DNA of 11,561 bases, taken from NCBI GenBank assembly GCA_022565195.1, contig JADFJZ010000008.1:1-11561 (forward strand). The letters run 5' to 3'. Under the pieces are notes generated by a model. That model ran no database searches. It had not been told where the DNA came from and saw only the letters and a list, made by a program, of their open reading frames with translations. This DNA comes from Planctomycetota bacterium (GTDB taxonomy: Bacteria; Planctomycetota; Phycisphaerae; UBA1845; CAIVHJ01). Every line of letters starts with the position of its first letter. The first letter of the stretch is position 1. Positions 1-6,052 of this stretch are shown piece after piece. The translations under genes were made by a program, and so were the position numbers.

Positions 1-642
1 GGTCGGGCCTCGGCGGACGTCGTTGGGATCGACGACGTATTGGGCCGATCCCGGCTGCGTGGGCAGGAGGCCCTGGATGAGCAAATCGCTCACAATCGGG
101 AGGTCTTCCGCGGGACTCACCCCGGGAACGTAGGCGGGGTCGACCAGCCGGTGGCAGAAGTGGCAGGTCACCCCGTCAAAGTCCACAAACTCGGTAAAGG
201 CCGATCCGTCGGTGGGGGTGGAGCGCCCGCCAAGCCATGCGCCCGGGGCGTGGCAGCGAATGCACAAGTCGCCGCTGTCGCTGGCATCCTGATTGGCAAT
301 CGTCAAGGCGGCGAAGAAGACCGGATCCCGCGAGGCTTGGGCCATGGGGCTGCCGGCCCAATTGCGGTACGGTTCCGCTTCGAGCGGTTGTCCGGAACCG
401 GGATCGAAAAAACCGTGACAAAACTGGCAGTTGAACGACGGTTCAATCGGCTCCATGGCCATGCCGTCCAGGTCCGGCTGTGTGCCGGGCAAGAAGAAAT
501 CCTGCAACGTGGTCGGCACCCGGGGCGGAGGCGGATCACCGCCGAACGCAACTGGTACGCTTGCGGCCAGCGCCGCTACCACGATAGCGTTCAGGCCCAA
601 CAACCGGGCTCTGGGTAGTCGGATGCAGAGCGGTCGGTCCAC
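1..642 (-). CDS. Secreted multihaem c-type cytochrome, C-terminus cut by window edge
   Basis: Open frame of 214 codons reading leftwards off the window with no stop. Seen: a basic N-terminus and hydrophobic stretch (about residues 15-33) ending before a Pro-rich run, which looks like an export signal; then three haem-attachment motifs, CQFCH (72-76), CIRCH (127-131) and CHFCH (160-164). Family knowledge: CxxCH sites bind haem c covalently after export, so the protein should work in the periplasm in electron transfer. The partner and reaction are unknown. Start: GTG at 642 has a strong AGGAGG site about 10 bases upstream and is preferred. An in-frame ATG at 666 would add eight residues but lacks a ribosome site. 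More haem motifs may lie beyond the edge. A promoter candidate lies at 779-807. It could equally be a cytochrome-like domain of a larger oxidoreductase. Confidence 0.8.
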   Translation of the reverse strand, partial: MDRPLCIRLPRARLLGLNAIVVAALAASVPVAFGGDPPPPRVPTTLQDFFLPGTQPDLDGMAMEPIEPSFNCQFCHGFFDPGSGQPLEAEPYRNWAGSPMAQASRDPVFFAALTIANQDASDSGDLCIRCHAPGAWLGGRSTPTDGSAFTEFVDFDGVTCHFCHRLVDPAYVPGVSPAEDLPIVSDLLIQGLLPTQPGSAQYVVDPNDVRRGPT

Positions 643-778
643 TACAGTACGTCCTCCTACATTCATCGCGCGGTCTGCTAGTACGCGACGCACCGCGTCA
701 CCGCTGGGTTGGGGATTGGTCGACGTGCTGCCTTCATGCAACTGTTCCTTTTCCCTCGGCGACCTTCCTTCGGTGTTG

Positions 779-807
779 ATTATATGGTTTCATTCGATGA
801 ATGTCCT
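779..807 (-). promoter_or_regulatory. Sigma-70-like promoter candidate for the cytochrome gene
   Basis: Read on the minus strand, AGGACA (807-802, 4/6 to the -35 consensus) is followed after 17 bases by a perfect TATAAT (784-779). It lies about 137 bases upstream of the GTG start, so the leader would be about 130 nt. A short dyad, CATTC-ATC-GAATG (803-791), lies across the end of the -35 box and the spacer and could be an operator. Inferred from sequence alone. Confidence 0.4.
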
Positions 808-932
808 ACTCGCTTGCCGCCGGAGCGCAATAAAATTAGAGCGAAATTAGACTGTGACTGGACACGGCGGGTGGCGTAATGCCTCAGAGGAGTTGACCTC
901 GCCGGCAACTCGGTTGCGCGCAGTTTTCGGAC

Positions 933-936
933 CTAA
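933..936. repeat. Target site duplication CTAA, left copy
   Basis: CTAA directly abuts the left terminal repeat and is repeated exactly at 2509-2512 next to the right one. A 4-bp duplication fits the 4-5 bp reported for the IS1380 family. The next base (c at 937 and 2513) also matches, so a 5-bp CTAAC reading is possible, but it would make the two IS ends asymmetric. Confidence 0.85.
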
Positions 937-955
937 CCCGGATATTGCATGAGTC
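937..955 (+). repeat. IS left terminal inverted repeat
   Basis: CCCGGATATTGCATGAGTC; matches the reverse complement of 2490-2508 at 18 of 19 positions (G/C difference at position 5). Terminal site presumed to be bound by the transposase. Confidence 0.9.
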
Positions 956-974
956 TTTCGGGCTTGAGGCATAA

Positions 975-1043
975 GAATGGCCTCTTGACCTTGTATGATG
1001 GGGTTTGAACACGAATCCCAACTGCAAGGCAAGGAGGCCATTC
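975..1043 (+). promoter_or_regulatory. Long leader hairpin sequestering the transposase ribosome binding site
   Basis: The 69 bases before the transposase start are an imperfect inverted repeat. The outer 10 bp are perfect (975-984 with 1034-1043). The stem continues 985-987 with 1030-1032, 989-993 with 1025-1029, a weak zone at 994-998, then 999-1007 with 1012-1020, closing on a 4-base AACA loop (1008-1011). I count about 30 pairs, three of them G-T. The AAGGAGG ribosome site (1031-1037) is inside the right arm, two bases before it reaches the start region. By analogy with IS10 and IS50, a transcript entering from outside the IS would fold and block translation. A transcript starting inside the element, downstream of the left arm, would not. 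A TATGAT at 994-999 is a possible -10, but no good -35 is seen. Confidence 0.65.
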
Positions 1044-1044
1044 A

Positions 1045-2370
1045 ATGACAGAGTGTACCCGCAAGTCGCTGAGCTTTTCCAGGCTAAAAAAGCAAAGGAT
1101 CGTAGCTGATTTTGAAGGGGGACGGCTGACCTCTGACGGCGGGGCTTTACTGCTTCGAGAGGTGGACCGCCAACTGGGGCTGACGGCGTCCTTGGCAGCC
1201 TGTGTGGCGGACCCGCGGGAACCCGCCAAGATCACTCACCACCTGCGGACACTGCTGGTCCAGCGCATCTTCGGCATCGCTCTGGGCTACGAAGACTTGA
1301 ACGATCATCAGACCTTACGCGATGACCCACTGTTTGCGATCCTGGCGGGGCAACGCCCCGATCCGGACCAACCGCTGGCATCGCCCTCGACGTTGTGCCG
1401 TTTCGAGAACACCGTGACGCGCCAATCCTTGGCGCGCCTGAGTGCCGTCTTCGTCGAGCAGTTCATCGCTTCGTATGATCGCCCGCCGAAAGAGATCGTC
1501 CTGGACTTCGACGCCACAGATGACCGGGTGCATGGCCGGCAAGAGGGACGGTTCTTTCACGGCTACTACGATTGTTATTGCTTTCTGCCGCTGTATGTCT
1601 TTTGCGATGACCGCCTGCTGTGTGCCTACCTTCGGCCCTCCAACATCGACGCGGCCAAGCACAGTCGAGCGATTCTCAAGTTACTGGTCGAGCGCATCCG
1701 TCAAGACTGGCCTGACACGCGGATCATCTTTCGGGGCGATTCGGGTTTTTGCCGCTGGAAGCTGCTTCGATGGTGCGAGCGGCACGATGTGGGCTACGTC
1801 GTGGGCCTGGCCTGCAACAAGGTGTTGGAGCGCCGGGCAGCGCCGTTCATGCAGGCCGCTGAAGAAGCCTTCACCCACGCCGGCCACAAACAACGGAACT
1901 TCCACGAAGTGTGGTACGCCGCCGGAACCTGGGACCGCCAGCGCCGCATCATCGTCAAAGCCGAGCGCTTGGAGAAGGGCCCCAACTGCCGTTATGTGGT
2001 CACCAACCTGACCGAAGCGCCGCAAGAGATTTATGATGGTCGCTACACGGCTCGGGGTGATATGGAGAACCGCATCAAGGAACAGCAACTCGACCTCTTT
2101 GCCGACCGCACCAGTTGCCAGGGCTTCATCGCCAACCAGTTCCGCCTGCTGTTGGCCTCCGCCGCTTACCTATTGATCGAACATCTTCGCCGCGTGGGCC
2201 TGAAGGGAACCGAATTAGCCAAGGCCCAGGTGGGTACCATTCGCCTCAAGCTCCTCAAGGTAGCCGCCCGCGTGGTCACTTCGGTCCGTCGGGTGGTTCT
2301 GCACTTCTCCAGCGCTTACCCCTACCAAGCCCTGTTCCGCTTGCTGGTCGCCCGCTTGGCCCCCACCTGA
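1045..2370 (+). CDS. IS1380-family transposase
   Basis: 441 aa, the usual length for this family (DDE_Tnp_1 group). It cuts and rejoins DNA at the IS ends. Seen: an N-terminal segment with the family-typical FEGGRLTSDGG (23-33) and GYEDLNDHQTLRDDP (81-95); a first acidic site in LDFDATDD (153-160); a second in FRGDSGF (D232); and a Glu in GDMENRIKE (338-346). I infer these three form the DDE triad. Start: ATG at 1045 with AAGGAGG seven bases upstream, the site buried in the 975-1043 hairpin. The frame is intact, with no stop or frameshift. It is the only gene of the element. Confidence 0.93.
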   Translation: MTECTRKSLSFSRLKKQRIVADFEGGRLTSDGGALLLREVDRQLGLTASLAACVADPREPAKITHHLRTLLVQRIFGIALGYEDLNDHQTLRDDPLFAILAGQRPDPDQPLASPSTLCRFENTVTRQSLARLSAVFVEQFIASYDRPPKEIVLDFDATDDRVHGRQEGRFFHGYYDCYCFLPLYVFCDDRLLCAYLRPSNIDAAKHSRAILKLLVERIRQDWPDTRIIFRGDSGFCRWKLLRWCERHDVGYVVGLACNKVLERRAAPFMQAAEEAFTHAGHKQRNFHEVWYAAGTWDRQRRIIVKAERLEKGPNCRYVVTNLTEAPQEIYDGRYTARGDMENRIKEQQLDLFADRTSCQGFIANQFRLLLASAAYLLIEHLRRVGLKGTELAKAQVGTIRLKLLKVAARVVTSVRRVVLHFSSAYPYQALFRLLVARLAPT

Positions 2371-2489
2371 CTTGTGTACCACTCAAGAATCGCCGTGGGG
2401 GAAAGGGGGTTTTGTGCGCCCATCAAGCCAAATGACACTCCACCTTCGACCAAACCGCAACACAGGCACTCACAACAGCTCCATCACAC

Positions 2490-2508
2490 GACTCATGCAA
2501 TATGCGGG
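2490..2508 (-). repeat. IS right terminal inverted repeat
   Basis: On the minus strand it reads CCCGCATATTGCATGAGTC and pairs with 937-955 (18/19). Confidence 0.9.
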
Positions 2509-2512
2509 CTAA
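2509..2512. repeat. Target site duplication CTAA, right copy
   Basis: Exact copy of 933-936, immediately outside the right terminal repeat. Confidence 0.85.
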
Positions 2513-2610
2513 CGCGCTGGGATGGGTGTTGCCACATGCGGCTGATAGGTCGGTGCGCGGGTGTCCTGAAGTCCGGCGCCCGAAGCTCTAAGCCGTGGAC
2601 GACTTACGAA

Positions 2611-3678
2611 TCACGAACCACGAGCTGTGGGATCGACTCTGGAAAGGTGCAATTCGCCGGCGCCGGCGTCGAACCTGGAGATGAAATGACGCAGGAATGC
2701 CTGGCCGAGGAGCGGCGGGACGTTTGTCAGGCCGTCGGGCATGACCACGCAAGAGACGTTGCGGACCTCGAAATCGCCGACGCGGACGGAATCGAGCGTC
2801 ATGCGCGTGGCGCGAACAGTCCGGCCGTCGGCGACCGACATGTGCGCGACGGGATCATTCTCGGTCGGGTGCAGGCCCAGTTCCGCAGCCCACTCGAAAG
2901 GCAGCGTCACCATGCTCGCGCCCGTATCGAAGACCATGCGCTTGGCGGGTCGGCCGTTGAGCGACACGTCCAGCCACAGCACGCCCTTTGCAGGGTGCAG
3001 CTTGATGGATTTGGTGACGATGGCTTGTTCCATCTTGGCCAGTTGTTTGAGATTGCGGGCATAGTTGGGACGGGGCCCGAGCGCGAGCGGCCGCTTGCTG
3101 GTCTTGTTCAACTCGTCCAGCGCCGACTGCACGCCGGGGTTGGCCGACAGGGCTGCGTATTCGGCGTCCGTCTTGTCGACCAGCGCCCGCAGCTCACCGA
3201 CCAGCGTGACGAAATCCTGCCGCGCCCGGCCCAGTTCCGCGGCGATGTGCATTTCTTCATCGTGGAAAACGCCGCCTGCGGTGTAGAGTTCGATTTGCTC
3301 GTTGAGAAAGTTGAGCCGCCCGATCAGCCGGTTCTGCTTGACGACGTCCCCCGTGCTCGCGAGCCTGTTCGCCAGCCTCATTCGCTCAGCGACATACTCG
3401 CGGATGTTCTTGCGATGTTGCTGCTTTTGGTCCTCGAAGTCGGCCTGCTTCTTCAATGCCTCGCTGAGCTTGCCGCGCGTCTTTCTGGCGTCCGGCAGGC
3501 GTTTGCTGAATTCGATTTCGCTCGGCAGAACGTAGTACGATGCTTTCTTGCTCAGCCCGCGAGCGACCAACTGCTCATGCGCGGACAGATCTGCGGCGAA
3601 AGCAGCGGAAGCGGCGATCACAAGCCCGCCCCCCACCAGCAGCGCGACACTGCATACGATCTTCAAATGGCCGACCAT
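2611..3678 (-). CDS. Exported coiled-coil protein with retropepsin-like aspartic protease domain
   Basis: 355 aa from the ATG at 3678, chosen because GGAG lies eight bases upstream; a GTG at 3705 gives nine more residues without a good site. Seen: a signal peptide (about 1-28, ending AAFA before AD); a long charged, helix-prone middle (about 55-215) rich in Lys, Glu, Gln and Leu, likely coiled coil; then a C-terminal domain with VFDTGAS (249-255) and the second family signature PPLLGQAFL (321-329). Family knowledge: DTGA/S plus the hydrophobic-hydrophobic-G element marks clan AA single-domain aspartic proteases, which act as dimers. The coiled coil may drive dimerisation. The substrate is unknown, and the site is probably periplasmic. 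Divergent from the dehydrogenase at 3929, with a promoter candidate at 3745-3773. The large plus-strand open frame over it is a shadow. Confidence 0.82.
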   Translation of the reverse strand: MVGHLKIVCSVALLVGGGLVIAASAAFAADLSAHEQLVARGLSKKASYYVLPSEIEFSKRLPDARKTRGKLSEALKKQADFEDQKQQHRKNIREYVAERMRLANRLASTGDVVKQNRLIGRLNFLNEQIELYTAGGVFHDEEMHIAAELGRARQDFVTLVGELRALVDKTDAEYAALSANPGVQSALDELNKTSKRPLALGPRPNYARNLKQLAKMEQAIVTKSIKLHPAKGVLWLDVSLNGRPAKRMVFDTGASMVTLPFEWAAELGLHPTENDPVAHMSVADGRTVRATRMTLDSVRVGDFEVRNVSCVVMPDGLTNVPPLLGQAFLRHFISRFDAGAGELHLSRVDPTARGS

Positions 3679-3744
3679 CAATGTTGCTCCGCAGTTGCGA
3701 GACACATCGCCCCAGGTGTTCGTGAAGACTCCTCCTCAGTCTTT

Positions 3745-3773
3745 ACTGTATGGCGCGGATCGCGCAAGATCAA
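3745..3773 (-). promoter_or_regulatory. Promoter candidate for the aspartic protease gene
   Basis: Minus strand TTGATC (3773-3768) and TACAGT (3750-3745) are spaced 17 bases, each 4/6 to consensus, about 65 bases upstream of the ATG at 3678. The spacer holds a perfect GCGCG-GAT-CGCGC dyad (plus-strand 3753-3765), a possible operator. Confidence 0.35.
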
Positions 3774-3830
3774 AGGTCCCGTCGGCAATCGCGGATATCG
3801 CGCTCCGCGTATGCAGTCTCGGTTTGGGCT

Positions 3831-3858
3831 TTGGGAGGTGCGTCGCGGCGATTATGAT
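3831..3858 (+). promoter_or_regulatory. Promoter candidate for the SDR gene
   Basis: TTGGGA (3831-3836, 4/6) and TATGAT (3853-3858, 5/6) are spaced 16 bases, about 70 bases before the ATG at 3929. A CGCGGA...TCCGCG inverted repeat (3790-3809) lies just upstream, between the two divergent promoters. Confidence 0.4.
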
Positions 3859-3928
3859 GCGATCCGTGAGAAACGAAGATCAGCAATAGACAACCCGCCC
3901 CGGCAGCAATTGAACGGAGTAAGTCAAT

Positions 3929-4744
3929 ATGGAAACTGGCCTGGATGGTAAATGTGTGTTGATCACCGGCGCGTCGGGCGGCATCGGTCTGGCAACCGCG
4001 CGGGCCTTTGCCGCAGAAGGGTGCCGACTCGTGCTGCACTACCACCGGAACCGCCAGCCGCTGGACGATCTGGCAAAGCAGCTCTCGACAGACACTCAGA
4101 CGATCTCGGCCGACCTGCGTGATGAGGATCAGGCACAGAGGTTGTTCGACAAAGCGCTGGGTTCATTTGCTCGAATCGATACGCTGGTCGTCAATGCGGG
4201 CGTCTGGCCGGCGGAGTTCACGCCCGTGCATGAAATGTCGCTCGATCAATGGATGAACACGCTGGCGACCGACTTGACCGCCGCGTTTCTGACGTGCCGG
4301 GCGTTCCTGCGACATCTCCAGGCCGACCCGCGTGAGTCGGCTTCCATCGTACTGGTGGGCTCGACGGCGGCGCTGTTTGGCGAAGCGGGGCACGCCGATT
4401 ACGCGGCGGCCAAGGCCGGACTCACGCACGGATTGACCGCGACGCTGAAGAACGAGATCGTTCGGCTGGCTCCGCGCGGGCGGGTCAATTGCGTCTGTCC
4501 CGGCTGGACCGATACGCCAATGGCCGCTCGTTACACGCGCGACCCCGATGCCGTGCGGCAGGCAACGGCTACGATGGCACTGCGGCGAATCGCCACGCCG
4601 GACGATGTCGCCGCAGCGATTGTGTTCCTTACTTCCGAGCGCCTAGCAGGGCACGTCTCAGGAGCGATACTCCCGGTCGCCGGCGGCATGGAAGGGCGCC
4701 TGCTGCATCCCGATGAGGTCTGCCGTGACGACCAGTTGTGCTAG
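3929..4744 (+). CDS. Short-chain dehydrogenase/reductase (SDR), FabG-like
   Basis: 271 aa, a typical classical-SDR length. NAD(P)-dependent oxidation or reduction of an alcohol/ketone; substrate not predictable. Seen: the Rossmann cofactor motif TGASGGIG (13-20), D62 in SADL (adenine-ring contact region), VVNAG (87-91), catalytic Ser145 in VGSTA, Tyr158 and Lys162 in YAAAK, and the CPGW-TDTPM loop (190-198). The fourth tetrad residue, usually Asn (as in FabG ETNL), aligns with Asp115 in ATDL, a substitution seen in some SDRs. The C-terminal tail after VAGGMEG is about 15 residues longer than the core fold. Start: ATG at 3929 with GGAG nine bases upstream. Single gene, convergent with the LuxR-type gene at 4899. 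A role in fatty-acid synthesis is possible, but no fab neighbours are present. Confidence 0.88.
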   Translation: METGLDGKCVLITGASGGIGLATARAFAAEGCRLVLHYHRNRQPLDDLAKQLSTDTQTISADLRDEDQAQRLFDKALGSFARIDTLVVNAGVWPAEFTPVHEMSLDQWMNTLATDLTAAFLTCRAFLRHLQADPRESASIVLVGSTAALFGEAGHADYAAAKAGLTHGLTATLKNEIVRLAPRGRVNCVCPGWTDTPMAARYTRDPDAVRQATATMALRRIATPDDVAAAIVFLTSERLAGHVSGAILPVAGGMEGRLLHPDEVCRDDQLC

Positions 4745-4898
4745 CAAACGCCGCCCCTCTGGCGAACGGCGTCGGCCGATAAAGATCGCATCCTGGAAGC
4801 GAGCGAGTTTGCAGGAGACCAAGACCCGCGCGCTGAGCGGGCGAAGTGAGATGCCTCAGGCGCCGTCGAGGACCGCCGGCGCTGATGCCGCGCCGGCC

Positions 4899-5276
4899 TC
4901 AGTCGGCCCGCTCGTCGATATCTTCCAGGATTCTCGACACCACCATCGACAGGAGTTCCACGCGCGAACCAATATTGAGCTTCGTGAAGATCTTCCTGAG
5001 GTGTGTCCTGACCGTGGCTGCACTGATGAACAATTCGTTCGCCAACGCTTGCGTGCTCTTTCCAATGGCGAACTTCTCCACGATCTGGGATTCTCGTTGC
5101 GTCAAACCGAGCTTGACCACGGCCTTCTTGATCCTGGGATGTGTGCAGTCCTCTGCGTCAACTTGCGGCTGATTCTCCGGAGACGCCAGACCGATCGAAC
5201 CCGCTGTGGCGGCTGCCCCAGCACCGACGTGGCCTCCAGCGACGACACTGGAAACTGTATCTTTCTCATTTGCCAT
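4899..5276 (-). CDS. Small LuxR-type HTH regulator lacking a receiver domain
   Basis: 125 aa. Seen: a low-complexity Gly/Ala/Val-rich N-terminus (about 8-32), a short linker, then a full LuxR/GerE-type helix-turn-helix from LTQRE (58-62) through ALANELFISAATVRTHLRKI (77-96) to the last helix ending near 115. Family knowledge: this domain binds DNA as a dimer and normally sits behind a receiver or ligand-binding domain. Here neither is present, so control would be by expression level or by a partner protein. Start: ATG at 5276 with GGAG seven bases upstream. A promoter candidate TTGTCA-17-TTTGAT lies at 5302-5330. The 154 bases to the SDR end (4745-4898) hold only a weak hairpin. The gene may regulate itself or genes around the dyad-rich region upstream, but no target can be named. 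Confidence 0.8.
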   Translation of the reverse strand: MANEKDTVSSVVAGGHVGAGAAATAGSIGLASPENQPQVDAEDCTHPRIKKAVVKLGLTQRESQIVEKFAIGKSTQALANELFISAATVRTHLRKIFTKLNIGSRVELLSMVVSRILEDIDERAD

Positions 5277-5301
5277 AGGTCTTCTCCGAAATCACTCCGC
5301 G

Positions 5302-5330
5302 ATCAAAACATGACCGGTGATACTTGACAA
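5302..5330 (-). promoter_or_regulatory. Promoter candidate for the LuxR-type gene
   Basis: Minus strand TTGTCA (5330-5325, 5/6) and TTTGAT (5307-5302, 4/6) are spaced 17 bases. Predicted start near 5295, giving a leader of about 20 nt that still includes the GGAG ribosome site. Confidence 0.45.
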
Positions 5331-5376
5331 CTCTTTCGCCCGGGCCCGCACGTTGAGAGGGGAGCCGCTACTAGTT

Positions 5377-5417
5377 CCGCAAGAAAGCAGACTCGATCAA
5401 CCCTCACGTTCTTGCGG
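5377..5417. repeat. 9-bp perfect inverted repeat, 23-base spacer
   Basis: CCGCAAGAA (5377-5385) and its exact complement TTCTTGCGG (5409-5417). It lies about 100-140 bases upstream of the LuxR-type gene. It could be a regulator binding site or an RNA stem; there is no T-tract to make it a terminator. Confidence 0.45.
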
Positions 5418-5469
5418 GCAACTCACGATCTCACGGCCCGGCCTTGTAACAACGCATTATGGCCTAATC

Positions 5470-5489
5470 CCTTATGTTTGGACATAAGG
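5470..5489. repeat. 8-bp perfect hairpin with TTGG loop
   Basis: CCTTATGT (5470-5477), loop TTGG, ACATAAGG (5482-5489). It starts the AT-rich part of the intergenic region. Possible operator for a dimeric regulator. Confidence 0.45.
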
Positions 5490-5716
5490 TGAATGCTCCA
5501 TTCCAATTATAGTACGAGTGGCTACGATGGCCATTAAGACATAACCAATTACATACCACAGTCTTACAGTTTTTGCAACAGATCCAGACGGCGAATGAGC
5601 CGCCTACAATAGTGGATATTCTCCGCTCCGAAGGGTTGGATCCAGCCTGGCAGGCGTTGTGGTAGCCTGGCGTCTCTCGCCCTGCAGGACAAGCCGCGGA
5701 CGGCGGAGGACGTGAA

Positions 5717-6052
5717 ATGAGCAAGCCCATCTCGATCCTGCTCGCCGACGATCACGAACTGATCGGGAAGATGTTGAGCAGCTTGCTCGAATCCGAGGAC
5801 GATATGCAGGTCGCCGGCTCACTGAGCAACAGCGAAGATGCCATCCAGGAGGCGATGCGACTCGCGCCTGATGTCTGTGCACTGCACATCGACATGCCCG
5901 GCCGAAGTTGCTTCGATGCCGCGCGGTCTGAAACACGTCACTCAACCTTGAGTTCGGCCCACAGAGCTTGCTCCGCCTCGCCGAATTTCCGAACGGTTTC
6001 CAGCAATCGGGTCCGGATTTCGGCCAAGGACGGATCATCCGACCGCATCTGA
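5717..6052 (+). pseudogene. Truncated response-regulator receiver domain
   Basis: The reading frame starts with a good GGAGG seven bases before ATG and encodes a normal receiver N-terminus: LLADDHEL with the acidic pair Asp11-Asp12, then PDVCALHIDMPG (51-62) followed by SCFDAAR (64-70). Recognisable homology ends at about residue 70 (base 5926), roughly half a receiver. The remaining 41 residues are only the antisense of the mlaD 3' end, which begins at 5938. The expected phosphoacceptor Asp in the DVxxxDIxMPG context is His57. Missing are the conserved Thr/Ser and Lys sites, the second half of the fold and any output domain. I infer a remnant left by a deletion that joined it to mlaD. A small expressed protein is possible but cannot be a normal phospho-receiver. 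Confidence 0.72.

Larger units (their letters stand above)
643..936. other. Intergenic region between the cytochrome start and the IS
   Basis: No convincing gene. It holds the cytochrome leader and promoter candidate (779-807), an AT-rich patch around 828-850, and a small GCAAC-TCG-GTTGC hairpin near 905-917. Before the IS inserted, the gap between the cytochrome and the protease gene would have been about 392 bases. Confidence 0.6.
937..2508 (+). mobile_element. Complete IS1380-family insertion sequence, 1572 bp
   Basis: A single transposase gene (1045-2370) lies between terminal inverted repeats 937-955 and 2490-2508 (18 of 19 positions identical, both beginning CCCG), flanked by CTAA duplications. 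All parts needed for transposition look intact, so the insertion is probably recent and may be active. It lies in the intergenic space between two minus-strand genes and is oriented opposite to them, so it breaks no visible reading frame. It would separate any transcript running from the protease gene into the cytochrome gene. A 138-bp non-coding tail (2371-2508) follows the transposase. Confidence 0.92.
2371..2610. other. Non-coding IS tail and spacer to the protease gene
   Basis: 2371-2489 is the non-coding right part of the IS, 2490-2508 its terminal repeat, 2509-2512 the duplicated CTAA, and 2513-2610 the original intergenic DNA downstream of the minus-strand protease gene. I see no gene and no clear Rho-independent terminator here. 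Confidence 0.6.
5277..5716. other. 440-bp intergenic region with inverted repeats
   Basis: It lies between the minus-strand LuxR-type gene and the plus-strand receiver remnant, so it should carry both leaders. No convincing gene: the open frames across it have no family resemblance and overlap neighbours. It holds the regulator's promoter candidate, a 9-bp inverted repeat (5377-5417), an 8-bp perfect hairpin (5470-5489), a TAAGAC/GTCTTA pair (5535-5540, 5561-5566), and an AT-richer stretch from about 5450 to 5620 that contrasts with the GC-rich surroundings. A possible -10 for the receiver remnant is TACAAT at 5605-5610, with no good -35. Confidence 0.55.

Noticed and set aside
40..618. Plus-strand open frame of 192 codons
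   Set aside because: Antisense to the cytochrome, whose three CxxCH motifs and signal peptide are on the minus strand.
994..999. TATGAT as an internal transposase promoter
   Set aside because: It would fit the hairpin model, but no -35 hexamer is found at 16-18 bases upstream, so it is not listed as a promoter.
2374..3951. Long plus-strand open frame of 525 codons
   Set aside because: It lies antisense to the aspartic protease, which has a signal peptide and both active-site motifs. The plus frame has no family resemblance and runs through IS end sequence and both promoter regions; long antisense frames are common in GC-rich DNA.
4748..4772. ACGCCG...CGGCGT hairpin after the SDR stop
   Set aside because: Only six pairs with a 13-base loop and no T-tract; too weak to call a terminator in GC-rich DNA.
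4713..5327. Plus-strand open frame of 204 codons
   Set aside because: It overlaps the SDR end and runs antisense through the LuxR-type gene; composition is Arg-rich shadow sequence.
5464..5730. Minus-strand open frame of 88 codons in the intergenic region
   Set aside because: It covers the AT-rich hairpin region and overlaps the start of the receiver remnant. There is no recognisable domain.
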